From contig NC_064548.1 in NCBI RefSeq assembly GCF_023856365.1, positions 18,214,461 to 18,278,460 of the forward strand: a stretch of 64,000 nucleotides of DNA. The letters are read 5' to 3'. Origin of the DNA: Brienomyrus brachyistius. Its lineage: Eukaryota > Chordata > Actinopteri > Osteoglossiformes > Mormyridae. Position 1 is the stretch's first letter. The number at the start of each line of letters is the position of its first letter. The position numbers and the translations under genes are program-made. Positions 40,401-52,768 of this stretch are shown piece after piece. Under the pieces are notes generated by a model. It searched no databases. It saw only the letters and a program-made list of their open reading frames with translations, and had not been told where the DNA came from.

Positions 40401-42685
40401 TTATAAAGTGGTATAGAGTTTGCAGATACGATAAATATATTGTTTAACATGGTTTTCATATTCTGGTTATAAGTCATACTTTTAGTCATTGGTGGTGTTA
40501 CACTTAGGGTTAATGGGACCCCCATCTGTTGTATGCACTGTTAATATGAATCCAAAGTCACTCTTGTGGAAAGAATCGTCTGTGCATAGTCACACCATAT
40601 GGCTGCTTTTGGAACATATATCACGCATTACGTAGCAGATATAACTGGATATTATGTAACTGTTTCACTGACAGACTGATAACATAGAGTTAGAGCATAA
40701 TGACGCAATTTCACATTTTTATCACGGTCATAGTTTGTTCTTGGTTTCTCGCTTGCTAGCTTTATGGTTTTTTAAGTTCATCCATCCATCCATCCATCAT
40801 CTCCCGCTTAATCCGGAGTCGGGTCGCGGGTTTTTAAGTTCAATGGACAAATATATTAGGAACTGTGTGCTGCTATTTGTGTCAGTATGACACCGTTTGT
40901 TTTGTTACAATTTAATTAATGTTAAATGGTATTTAAGAACCATAAATAACGTAAAAAAAAACAACAATCTAATCTCATCATCTAATTTTCACCATGCTTC
41001 ACCTTACGTGGTACGTCACAGTACCGGCATGGAAAGCAGGGCAGACCAAGAAATCTTATCTTGCAACTCTAGCTTGTTCTACAGTAGGAATTCTAGGCTT
41101 GCATTGCTGTGGTGCGGCCATGTCAAGAGGTGAAGACTGGCATTGTGGTTTGCTAATGAGCAAAGTGAGTCGTACAATAAACTCGACTGTTTATGACCAT
41201 CCAATACTCTCACTGTCAGAAAAGCACTGTGTTTGTGGACTTGTATCTCACCTCGGTGAAAGGGAAATAAACTGAAATGGAGGCACTGTTCTCCACAAAT
41301 GAAAAAATATTGTAAATAAAATGGCCTTTCCGAGACGGATGTATTAATATTATGTCCCTGGTTTTACAATTTAAAGAAGTCTGATTTAAAGAATTTAAAT
41401 TGTGTCATACCTTGACGAATGTATCACCTGAGTGTTGGGTTATTATCCTATTCTATCCAATCCTATTCTGATAACATTTGTTAGGAGTAACGGCCTGAAG
41501 TAAGAAAGAAACACATTGTAATAATAATAAACACAGCAGAGACTGGGCTGTGCAAAAATCGAAGACCCAACATGCACCATAATTTTATGTCATCATATAA
41601 CTGTAATTTTATTTGCGTACATGAATGTTTTTAGCTGTCAGAGTGGTTAAGAAATAACTGTCCTTTTGTAACTCACTGGTATATCCTTTGTTTATAACCC
41701 AATAATGGCCACGTAAATTAATATACAGTGCCCATAGTAATAAGCAAAACAAGGAGTTCTCAGCCATCTGCTTAATTATTTTCTCAGGTTGCTTTTTCAT
41801 CGAATTCATTAATCCAACACTTGGTTTTCAATATCCAATTAGGACTGCTGTTGTCCATGGCTTATCCCATGATGCACAAGGAATAACCATGACAATGACA
41901 AGCACGGTTTATTCATTTAATTCATTCCATCCATCTACAAATATAATTCTCAGATGTCTACGTCCCCCTTTTCTGGTATGAAAATATGTTTTCTGGTTTA
42001 ACGAGAGATTTGGTATGTATCTGAATTTGATAAGTGCTATTTCATTTTTCCAGTATTGCACATAAAAGGAGCACATTCTTTGATGCACCATATTACACCA
42101 TATTCCCTCTTGCTTGTTATCCTCTGGCCAATTGCAGTTAGTTTTGCAGCAAACAACTGAACCAGCAACAAGATGGGCTTCTGATAGGATGCCATTAGAA
42201 TGTTGTGCACTAAGAATAACCAATTGAATTGACAGTGATGGAATTAGGAAGACAAAATAAATGTATTTTTGTCCATCTCACTGTCCCAAGTTCTTTGCGA
42301 TGCTGATGTGGAGTTGTTTTCAAAAGGAAAGCACTCTTACCATCAGCATGACACTCCCAATAACAACACCACAGACCATAATATGGCTATGAATGGCATA
42401 AAATGCAGTGTTCCTTGGAAAGGCTGCTTAATAATGAAAAAGACATACCTGATTTCGTGTTTATTATTATCATCAAAGGGCAAGAAGCTCCGCCTTATTA
42501 AAAATGAATTATGTGCCGATAATTCTATATTACGCAGTTTAATATTTAATGGCAGTGATAGGTCTGATTTTCATCTCTTTTCTTGTTTCTTGCTTTCTGC
42601 AAGTTAGAGACATACTGGTTGTTGTTGTCACGGAGTGAGATGTGACTCTTACGCAAGCACACAGTGCATAGGCAGCCATTTGCCA
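37500..42685. other. Intergenic, small repeats only
   Basis: Contains a 15-bp tandem (GATATACATTAGAAT/ACAAT) at 39607-39690, a SINE tail scrap near 39160-39195 and a reverse (CATC)n SINE tail at 40777-40830. An open frame at 38387-38611 is basic and Asn/Gln-rich without family likeness. No gene is supported. Confidence 0.5.
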
Positions 42686-42895
42686 GTGTTCTGTCCAGTT
42701 GAGCTACTTGAGTTAGGCTACTGTAGTGCTATTCGATAGCCTTACGCCCTGAACCCTGACCCCCAAAAAAACCCTAAAACTCTTCCCCTAAGCCAAACCC
42801 CTAAAACCTAACCCTAACCCCCAAACGGTGGAACTGCACATGCGCAAAAAGACTCGATAGTATGTCTCGATAGGTAACTCAACTCGTCAGAACAC
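42686..42895. mobile_element. TIR element with telomere-like core, copy A
   Basis: Starts GTGTTCTGTCCAGTTGAGCT and ends AACTCGTCAGAACAC (TIR about 20 bp, two to three mismatches). The core holds CCCTAA/CCCTAAAA strings and then GGTGGAACTGCACATGCGCA, CTCGATAGTATGTCTCGATA. Confidence 0.7.
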
Positions 42896-42897
42896 CG

Positions 42898-43134
42898 GTG
42901 TTCTGTCCAGTTGAGCTATACTTTGTTGAGTTAGGCTACTGTAGAGCTAATCAATAGCCCTAACCATAACCCTTACTCTAACCCTAACCCTGACCCCCAA
43001 AACAACCCTAAAACCCTTTCCCTAATCCTAACCACTAAAACCTAACCCTAACCCCCAAACAGTGGAACTGAATATGCGCAAAAAGGCTCGATAGTATGTC
43101 TCGATAGGTACTGTAGCTCAACTCGTCAGAACAC
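42898..43134. mobile_element. TIR element with telomere-like core, copy B (tandem with A)
   Basis: Same order and wording as 42686-42895, with TATACTTTGTT and extra CCCTAAC units added. It follows copy A head to tail with only CG between the terminal repeats (AACAC-CG-GTGTT). Confidence 0.7.
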
Positions 43135-45231
43135 CGGGGTTCAGTTTTTGAGGTAGTGCAGAAGTCCAGTTTCAACAATAGAAAATGGGAAAATCAGCAT
43201 CTCACCAAGTGCCTTACAGTTTATGAGATGTAGTACATGAAAGATCATACAAAAGAATGAAGGAATCAAACATGCATTTCAGAAGCATGACTTTTCTCTA
43301 ATGTTCTCTAATGTTTCACAGTGATTAAATCTCACACTTAGTACTTCAGGTATTGAGGGGATCTTCTCTTTCAGTTCAGGAGTGGTAGCTATAGGAAAGA
43401 GTATGATATGTTGTATATATCAAAGCTGATGCATGATGACTTCCTTGTTTAATGACTAAACCTGCCAGTCACGAATCAGACCAACTTGTAGCCCATCAGT
43501 GAGTATTCTCAAAAGAGACCGTCTGGAGAATAAACCCATGATTAGGTTCTACTAGTTATTTTGAACTATGATTCAAAGCCAAAGTATGGGCAACCATTTT
43601 TCGTTGTTTTCAGACATGCTTGTTCTAAAATGACCAAATATGTGACAGTTTGATGAGTGCAGATTCCCAGCACCTTGTCCTTGTTGAAAATGTTCTCGCA
43701 TAAATCAGATATTAAATGTGAATTAGCACTCTTATATTCTTTTGTATTTCTTCTATCTTAATGGAAGATCTCATAAAATAATACATTCAAGAATATTTAA
43801 TGTGGAAATTAGCAAAGAGCACCCCATTACTGGTCATTGTGAAATGTTCTACTACTTACAGTGAACAACAATGATTGTATCAAAGAGCGGATGTAACTTG
43901 TTACTGTAGTATTATTAGTATGTTTTTTCTGACATAATTAGCATTAATGTTTTAAATTGTTTTATGTGGTTTGAGCTTGGGTGTGGTTTTCAGCAGAAGC
44001 TATGGGAGGAACAAATTAAGGCTTGGTTCCTACATTCAGAAGGGTGCAGGAGCAAGTGAATCCATACTGATGGAGGTGCCCATCTTACAAAGCAGGCCTG
44101 CCAGAAGTCTGTGAAGCAGAATATGTCTCTGCCAGCAGGCTTAATGACACTCTGAAAAAAAAATCAATAAATGCTTTAACTGAAAATGGCATGATAAATC
44201 AACTGTAAAATGAGTCAAGTTTTTTTTTAGGTTTTGTTAAATAGCAAATAAATAAATTACTTTTATATGCTCTTTTTCTTCACAATAGTGAAATACAGAA
44301 CCATGGGGTGCTCTACACTTGCTGTACACTTGGACCTGACCATGATTTTTTACAAGTACAGAATTTTGCTGTGTTCTAGGGCTGCACGATTTGGGGGAAA
44401 TGTCTAATCGCGATTTTTCTGACAGACATGGCGATTACGATTTGATTTGCGACTTAATTTTTTTTAATGTCAAGCTTCAATTCAATATTCAGTGTGTAGT
44501 AATTTTAAAACATATGACGCGGCATGAGATACCATCAATATTAACTGGTCTATATTTTAATGCAAGAATTAGAATTTAAAGATGTGGTGTGTCAAGTTAA
44601 ATAAAGTAATAATGAAAACAACTGCAGCAAAAAGAAAAATAACGATCTTGCAGGTGACGCTGATTACCCCCTAATAACACTAGAACCGCCTTTTCCCACG
44701 CCAACGAACAAGCAAGAACTACTTCGGTGTATGCAGTCCTTTTGTTTGCGCTAATGTGTTATTAGTATAACAGCAGCTAGCAACACTCAAAAACACGTAA
44801 TTAATGTTCATAACAGAGTGGCTGGTCTGTCCTGAAACCGTCAAGCTGGGTATTACTGATCTGCCTCCCTCACATGGAATACTATTGCATTAGTAATAAT
44901 TGACCATTTTTCTTTAATTGTTCCATAACATTCCTCTCCCAGTTCTCCCCACACCAATGAGCTGGCAGAATGCCTATTTTTTTATTTTTTTTTCTTCCTT
45001 CACAGCACCTGAGGACATTATGTGATACTGGGTGCACAATGTATCTGTATTGTGTGACACCTAAGTCTGAGTGGATCCTTCCGAAAGGCAAATGCAACAT
45101 TTAACGTTTTTTCTTCTTCCATGCTGCACTATTACCAGAGCCCAAGTATTACTTTCAAAACATTTATTTACATGCCACTTTGACACACACTGCATAAGTA
45201 TATTAAACATTTATATTTAAATATTTTAAAT
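43135..45231. other. Intergenic, one hAT-like terminus
   Basis: TAGGGCTGCACGATTTGGGG (44378-44397) with AATCGCGAT downstream is a very common fish DNA-transposon end. The other end was not found. No gene was seen. Confidence 0.5.
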
Positions 45232-45232
45232 A

Positions 45233-45317
<85 letters not shown>
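45232..45317. repeat. Compound (TG)n(TA)n microsatellite
   Basis: About 9 TG units followed by about 33 TA units. Confidence 0.95.
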
Positions 45318-45320
<3 letters not shown>

Positions 45321-48300
45321 TAGTCTTTTTGTAGGAAAAACACATTTGCAACATTCTAACTTAAATAATAAAACCCTCATTTGTCAGCTTATGGCCAGAA
45401 CTGTGTGTCCATGTTGCTATGTGTGTGAGTGATTGAATGGGGACCTCAGGAAAGACATTCAGCTTGTTATCATTAAATGTTAATGCATTCATACATCCTG
45501 CTCAGCTTCAGCAGGATCTGTGTTCGAAGTTCTGAATGAACTGCTGCGCGGATTTCAAAACAGCATTTTGTTAGCTAAGAAGTAAGTTCTTACATCTAAA
45601 TTGCTTTTGGTGATATTGTAATTACCCCCCCATTTCAGGTGCTTGGAACAAGAGAGCCAGAAGGCTGATTGCAGGCTGAACAAAAGTCCCAATTCACAAA
45701 CCAGTCCACTGACGACATATGACAACAGGAATTGAATTACCACCATTGACATATTGCCCAGTGTCCAAACTAAGGTGAGCACAATTACAGACAAAGACTG
45801 AAAATAAATTTTATTGCAAAAAGAAACAAAACCCAAAAACAAAAATCTCACGAGCAAATTCAAACAACATGTGTCAACTTATATAGCTATGCACACCAGA
45901 CACAGATGATTCTCTTCATTTAAAAGTCCTTGCTTGTAACAAAATAAATTTCTAGGGATTCTGTAAAGACTCCCTTGGACATATGTCTCATTGGCGCCAC
46001 CTGCTGCTAATGAATGGTATGACTGATTTGAACATAAATAGAAATCTATACGTACACTTAACGCTGTAGTCAGCTTGCTGTCATTTCACACACGGGAGGA
46101 AACTGCATTTTTTGCACAGCATCAGACAGAACAAAGTGCAGATGTAAAACCATGTACTATAAATACTGGTGCAACAATGGATTTGCGTAATTGCACAAGT
46201 AAATAGAGCGTGCAAAACAGTTAGGCATGTATTGAATTATAACAGTAAAACAATGCAAATATATCTTTTTTGACTCCCAATAAATGAATGAAACAAAAAC
46301 AATTAAAATTCAGTCGATTCAATGAGAGAGTGAGTATAGTCTTAAATGGGCTTAGGCCATATTAATACTGATAAATATTAATCCTTGCCATTTTTAAAGA
46401 AGCGAATAAGCGATGGAGCAGATAACAGATGTTAACAATGTTGGAAATGTGGTCTGGTTTCTAGAATCTCATCATTGGATTTATTGGTTTTGTATTACGT
46501 GGGCAATTGGCAGCACACATTTCTAAATGAATCATTTCTAACCTCAAAATGTACCTTTTATATATTCCATGAGATGAGTCTAACAGATTCAGACAACTTG
46601 TGGCTGAGTTTTGTCATGATTTATAAGTTCAATATCAATCCATCATCTATTGACTTATCCAGAACAGGGTCACTGGTGTATATAAATAATGTGAAATGAA
46701 AATGTAGTTAATATTTTCATATGTGCAGTATTCATTTCAAATATGGGAATGTATTCAACTTGTACAGCAAGTGAGTACAGGAGTTACAGAGGTAGCATTT
46801 TAGTTTCACTAAAGACAAATATGTCCATTACACAGCTGGATGCAGCGATAACATAAGGATGTAGGTAACTTACTGCAATCTGCAAACCCTATTGAGCCGC
46901 ATGCCTCAGAAGTGACAGAGGGAAGAGTTTGACCTCTCTGCTTCACTGCAGCGTCAGGGGTCAGCGGAGCACCTTAATGTGTCGATGAACCTGAAGGACA
47001 AGAGCCACAGATAAATTACACACTAGAACTTACTGCCCAGTAACGTTTTATCCCAGTGGTGAATTAGATTGCAGCGTGAATGTTGTTGTGCTGAGGCTGA
47101 ATTGCGCGAGTTATTGGGCCATAGATTAACCCATTCACATTGCAGACCACTGCGAATTTATTCATTTTGAAAAATTGCGTGTGTATGTGTGTCTCAGTCA
47201 GTGTGATACTGTTGACCATGCCACTGATGGACTGGCCTAGAATCCAGCACCTCATAATAGAGGCCAGAGGGATTACCGATGTTCATGCATGACAACAGAT
47301 GAACCTCATGGAGATTAAAACAACCATAAGAAGGAACAGCATGACACACATACCAAGAAGTAGAGAGAAAAGGGAATTAAGGGATTAAGGAATCAGGTAA
47401 TCATTTGTTTTCTTTTGTGACAAGCAAGATGACGTGAAGCCCACATCAGCAGCAGTCTTTACCACCACACAGACCATATATTTGCATGGGGGCCCTGAGG
47501 GGTTGAGGCCTGTCATCCACACAAAGTAACTACAGTAGGAGGAGCCCCAAACTGATTTTTTTGTGTGTGGCCCCTGAAACAACAAACCTACCCCTACATG
47601 TCCCCAAGACGCAATATGGCTCTGGCCCCAGTGCCTGGGCTTGGTATATTTTCCACTGTTTAGCTATTTCATTATTCCCTTTGTCATCTACTAATTTTCT
47701 GCACCCACATGTCCCATTCAGGATGGAATAACCCAGGACTGGGCATCGTCTCATTGTCTTCTCATAATAATATAATTCTATTGTATCAAATATAAATGGG
47801 AAATGTTTTAAGAATAAATGATTTTCAGTATTTCTGCTTTAAAAAACACAGGAATCATATTTATATTACAGTTGTAAGATGCCTTGAATCGTTTTAAAGT
47901 GTTTCACTGACACTTGAAAATGCATGTCAAGCAGGTTTGACTCTGGGATCCTCCTGAGGGCCTGGAGGGGGAGGGTTTGGGTGCAGCTCTGGTTTTGCCA
48001 CAAACGTTTCACAGTCCAATTTATTTTTGGCAACTGCAAGACTACAGAGAGGTTCAAGCAGCCCAGTATCAAGAAATGTGCTCGATTTTGGCAAGAAACA
48101 TGGAAGGGCTTAAGTAAAAATTTTTGGCTGAAAACCTCCTTTCCATCTGTGATTAAGCCCAGTCTAAAATATTCAGAACTTCTGTCATGATACGGTATTC
48201 AGGACCTGACAGTCCTTAGTGCCTCTGATAAAATTACAAAGTCAGATAAGTGGTCATTAACTGTCCATTGATAGTTGGGCATTTGGTGCACACTAATTAA

Positions 48301-48363
48301 TAGGTAAGGAGCTAATAAATACCCACATAGATGACAGACTGAGACTGTAAATTGGCATTTCCT
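45318..48363. other. Intergenic, nothing recognised
   Basis: A small reverse SINE-tail scrap is present near 46636-46675 (CCATCATCTATTGACTTATC, CAGGGTCACTGG). Otherwise only short open frames. Confidence 0.5.
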
Positions 48364-48368
48364 GGTTT

Positions 48369-48674
48369 TAACACGCCCTGTCCTCCATGTCGGCCTGACC
48401 TTACCTTCTCCTACCTCACATGGTCCTGATGGGACACACCTAATGTTGGTTGCCCCCCGCGAGTCTCTGTATTTCAGTACCTGTTTGTCTTGTCCTCTCT
48501 AGTCATTAACGTTGCTTCTGCTGTCCGCCATGTTCATCTCCAAGTCCATCCCCATTCTCCTCTCGTTTTGATCCCTCGTTACCTGGTTTATCTCCAGTGT
48601 TTAAGTTCAATAAACCCCCCTTTTGTTTCGCCAAACACCTGCCTCTCGAATCACTCATCCTGCCTGGCGTGGCA
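48369..48674 (+). mobile_element. Solo-LTR-like element 2
   Basis: 306 bp, TAACACGCCC...GGCGTGGCA, flanked by GGTTT at 48364-48368 and 48675-48679. An AATAAA lies near 48610. The first dinucleotide is TA where TG would be expected, probably a point change. The layout (CACGCCC start, Pyr-rich body, AATAAA) matches element 1. Confidence 0.65.
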
Positions 48675-49644
48675 GGTTTCAAATAGCTAGGAAGATGAAT
48701 CAGCATCAATATTATCCAACCTTAAAAATTATGTTGCTTTATCTGACAGATAAGTGCTGAAGCTTCTTTTGCCAGGTCAACTCAGGCATTGTAAGCCTCT
48801 CAATCAGAACTGTAGAAAATGATAAAAAAATTATTTATTCTCCACCTCACTCTTGGTGACTTCATAGCCACCTGTCCAGCTCATTTTTAACAGCAATCTG
48901 TGAGAAGGGCAGCTAACGACATTCAGGTTTGCATGTTGCACCTATTCATTACGCCATTGTCTGCAGTACAATGCAGCCGAGTCTCATTCTTTAACTTTGT
49001 ATTTCTTAGAACAATAAAAGCTTTCTCAGTCATTCATTCAGGTTGATTTTAGAAATATGCATTCTAAGGAATAGAATAATAATTGAATTAGAATAACTTT
49101 GATAAATTATTGCTCCCAGGGGAAAATTCTTGGATGTTTGATACAACTTTGACAAGGTATTGATCCTTTTCTGAAAGGTATCCAAATAAAGTTACTAAAA
49201 GCCCTACAACTAAACATCTCTCCTTATGCTCATTGATTAAAGTGTCCTAATCCCCACGTGGAGGACGCTCGTTTGATAACAAAAAATTGATGACACTTCC
49301 GAGACTTTCTATAGCTTAGTGATTCTTTTGAACCTATTGAAAACCACAAAGAGAGATTATAGTATCTCCCAACCCCCCCTGCTTGTTTGTGAAATTTGGG
49401 CTGCAGGTGAGCTTGACTTCAAGAATGTTTTTTAAGCGCTCAGTCACATTCAGATGACTCTTTCCAGTCCTGGTCGATACAAGCATCATTCATAGAGAGA
49501 GCAGCACCAAGCATCCTACAAGGAAAACAGATGTATGCATTGTGCTGGCGGAAATAATTAAGCCAGAATGATAACATACAGCAAAAAAACACTCCCTGTT
49601 TGCAAGAAGTGTTGTGGGCTATTCTTTCAAAATTGCATGGGCAA

Positions 49645-49893
49645 AATTGTGCCCTTGAGAGGTAAAGTGGGCTATCCCACATGTCAGTCAAAAATGAGTT
49701 TAGTGTCCAATATTAATTATTGAGGGTCTATCTATCTATCTTTTAAATATACCGAGATCTGTGCTACGTATGATATATATCAATTGTAGGGTATAGCCAC
49801 ACTGATTTTTTGAAAAAATGTCAACTTTGGAGCTCATTTTCTCAAAACTTTGTTTTTGTGCGATAGCTCACTTTACCTCTCAAGGGCACAATT
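49645..49893. repeat. Long-range inverted repeat, 32-bp arms
   Basis: AATTGTGCCCTTGAGAGGTA then AAGTGGGCTATC (49645-49676) is mirrored by GATAGCTCACTTTACCTCTC then AAGGGCACAATT (49862-49893) with a single mismatch, separated by 185 bp. The ends do not look like a known MITE. Confidence 0.85.
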
Positions 49894-50256
49894 CTACTTT
49901 GTACATTTGCCCTTGGCACAAATGAGCTTGACCGGTGCTCTTTTTGCTGTTTGGAAGCAAGAATCATGTTCATTAATTTGATATATAGCTATCAAATATC
50001 CTGTGATACCCAAATGCAAAAATTACTAGCAAAAAAAAAATTCTTAAAAATGCAGTTGCGGGATTACAACACAGCTAGACAAATTACTCAGCTCCTGGAG
50101 AAATAACAGTTAGTCTACTAACATTAAACACTCTAAACTCTATCAAATCTGTTCTAAGAAATGGGAGTAAAACCGTTGAAAACAAATCAGGGAAATTTCA
50201 GAGGAAGAATCCTCTTATTTTTATAATGAAATCACAGTGTTTTCATATTAAGTTTA

Positions 50257-50520
50257 CAGTGGAGATCAAAAGTTTGAGCATCCCTGATAATTTTCATGCT
50301 TTTCCTTTATGAATCACTGGTTGTTTGGATCAGCAATTTCAGTTAAATATATCATGTAGCAGACAAGCACAGTGATATTTTAGAAGTGAAATGAAGTTTA
50401 TAGGATTTACAGAAAGTGTGCAATAATTATTTAAACCAAATTGCTGATCCAAACAACAAGTGATTCATAAAGGAAAAGCATGAAAATGACCAGGGGTGCC
50501 CAAACTTTCGATCTCCACTG
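50257..50520. mobile_element. Tc1/mariner-type palindromic MITE
   Basis: 264 bp flanked by TA on both sides (50255-50256, 50521-50522). Starts CAGTGGAGATCAAAAGTTTG and ends CAAACTTTCGATCTCCACTG. The inverted repeats extend about 80 bp through CATGCTTTTCCTTTATGAAT and TTGTTTGGATCAGCAA. Confidence 0.85.
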
Positions 50521-50522
50521 TA

Positions 50523-51506
50523 AATTCTAAACGTACAGCATATTTATTTGCATTACATTAGTATTTGCATTGGTATAGAAACGGTTACGCCTTTCTGCAG
50601 TTATGAGCAATTATGAATTCACACATGACCAAGGTTTTCACAGCGACATGGAAATGGGCACCGGGAAGCATGTAAAGCGCCTTCAGCAGCTACACAGAAT
50701 CGTCCTGCCAGTATTATGTTGTCCATTTGTGTTAGGGAGACTTTCTTCTCGATTAATACAAAATAAGTGCATGTACATGCTTGGCTTCCTGGGGGCGCTG
50801 TAGATATGCGTGTCACCTGTCACAGTCACCCGTGGTGCTGGGAACCAAAACCAAGGAGCAAAAAATAGTCCCTGGAACACTCACAAGCTGGAGAGCTGGA
50901 TTTTTTATGTTTTTTACAAGACATGTATCACACTATTCTTCAATATGAAGCAGCCATCCATTCATCCATCCATCCATCCATCATCTCTATAAGTCTCGGT
51001 TCATCCAAGTCTATAAGTCTCGGTTGCAGAAACACTAATTCAGCCTTTTATCTGTCACCAGGGGGTCGCCATAGGAGTTGATGTTTCTTTGGCCATTATC
51101 TCAGGCTTGGCCTTATATAGAGTTAAGGACCGGAGAGGGTCAGATAAACAAGATGGGTAACATAGGGGGGTCTTCAGTAAGTAGATCACGTGCTGGCCTG
51201 TGCTGCACTGCCAGGCAGAAACACTTACAGTACCGGCACAATGTGCTTTGTCGTGCTGAAGAAAAGTGAACCGTGAGGCAGCCTAGCAGAAGTAGCGCGG
51301 AGTTTCTGTTGATCAAATTTCAGCCCCATGTCACCAAACAGGAAAATCCAGCCCCAAAGGAAACAGCTGCAGAAAATATTTGTGTCAGAAGATATGCACT
51401 ATTCCATGCAGTTCAGAGCAGCACTGGAAACCAGTGAAAGAAAATAGTGAAATATATTACTATATAATCAGGCCTTTTTTGTTTTTCTGTTTTAATCATT
51501 TATGTA

Positions 51507-51508
<2 letters not shown>
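50523..51508. other. Intergenic, nothing recognised
   Basis: A (CATC)n SINE-tail scrap occurs at 50956-50984, followed by a 16-bp direct duplication TCTATAAGTCTCGGTT (50984 and 51010 area). No gene was seen. Confidence 0.5.

Positions 51509-51544
<36 letters not shown>
51509..51544. repeat. (TA)n microsatellite
   Basis: About 18 units. AGTAT/AGTAC pentamer repeats follow at about 51630-51685. Confidence 0.95.
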
Positions 51545-51545
<1 letters not shown>

Positions 51546-51774
51546 CAAGAAATCCACATTACACAGTAGCTGAATGTATCATAAACTCTTGAATCACTAC
51601 CTATATGCATACATGTGCATTGTATAGGATAGTACAATACAGTATACAGTAGTATAGTATAGTATAGTATAGTGTAGTACAGTAAAATGTGTGTACAATC
51701 CAGAATGCAGGTGGAAAAGTATTTCACGAAACGGTTTTTTATATGAAACATTATATGAAACATATAGTCAGTGA

Positions 51775-52172
51775 GTGTCTATAGGGGGGTAGATATAGTG
51801 CAGTGAATGTCTATAGGGGGTAGATATAGTGCAGTGAGTGTCTATAGGGGGGTAGATATAGTGCAGTGAGTGTCTATGGGGGGGTAGATATAGTGCAGTG
51901 AGTGTCTATAAGGAGTAGATATAGTGCGGTCAGTGTCTATAGGGGGTAGATATAGTGCAGTCAGTGTCTATAGGGGGGTAGATATAGTGCAGTCAGTGTC
52001 TATAGGGGGGTAGATATAGTGCAGTGAGTGTCTATAGGGAGTAGATATAGTGCAGTCAGTGTCTATAGGGGTAGATATAGTGCAGTCAGTGTCTATAGGG
52101 GGGTAGATATAGTGCAGTCAGTGTCTATAGGGGGGTAGATATAGTGCAGTCAGTGTCTATAGGGGGGTAGAT
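51775..52172. repeat. 32-34-bp minisatellite with a G-run in each unit
   Basis: Twelve full copies and one partial of TAGATATAGTGCAGT(G/C)AGT then GTCTATAGGGGGG. Unit length varies with the number of G (3-8). Sub-types with AGTGAGTG and AGTCAGTG cluster in the left and right halves. Confidence 0.95.
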
Positions 52173-52451
52173 TGCATTTATATGGTCCAGCAAAAGTCCA
52201 AAGGAGCAATATTTCCTAAATCAGTCTGAATTTAAAATGTTAGTAAATTTGACTCTTAATAAAACAAACAAGGTATACTTCACCTTCAGCTACTACACTT
52301 TTTTGGGAAATTGCAGTTTTTAAGATGCACAAGGAGGACACAGTGTACAACCAAGATAACATCAGCAGTTGAAGAGATTCATGCTATGAGATGCAGTGGA
52401 ATAGAACTGTGTCAATCCAGTCTCTGTGTAACTGCACGAAACTGCACACAG

Positions 52452-52760
52452 CAGGGACGGATTATGGGTTGTGTGGGCCCCTGGGCAAAACGTTCGCGAG
52501 GGCCCCTCCCCCACCACCACCAGCACCACCACCACAAGCACCACAATTCAAGGGCCCTTGGCAGCCAAACGCCCTCCCTATAGGGTCAGGGGCCCTTGTA
52601 GGCAGAGGATCAAAGAATGTAGGCCCTCTAAAATAGACAAACGAAAATACATTGTTGATAAGCGTTGCAAATTGTTTTGGGCTAGGGGCCCCACGGGCCC
52701 CCTGCACCCCAAGGGCCCCTGGGCAGCAGCCCCGCTGGCCCGGTCCGTAAACTGTCCCTG
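52452..52760. mobile_element. hAT MITE of the GGGCCCC type with 8-bp duplication
   Basis: 309 bp. Left end CAGGGACGGATTATGG, right end CCGTAAACTGTCCCTG (13 of 16 paired). Flanked by perfect GCACACAG at 52444-52451 and 52761-52768. The GC-rich interior contains many GGGCCCC strings, as in the nested element at 6505-6648. Confidence 0.92.
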
Positions 52761-52768
52761 GCACACAG

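Noticed and set aside
49440..49691. Cys-containing 83-codon frame on the - strand, slightly like a hAT TTF zinc finger (YICFPCRML)
   Set aside because: Only one short motif fits. The tryptophan and second cysteine pair expected for the fold are not in place.
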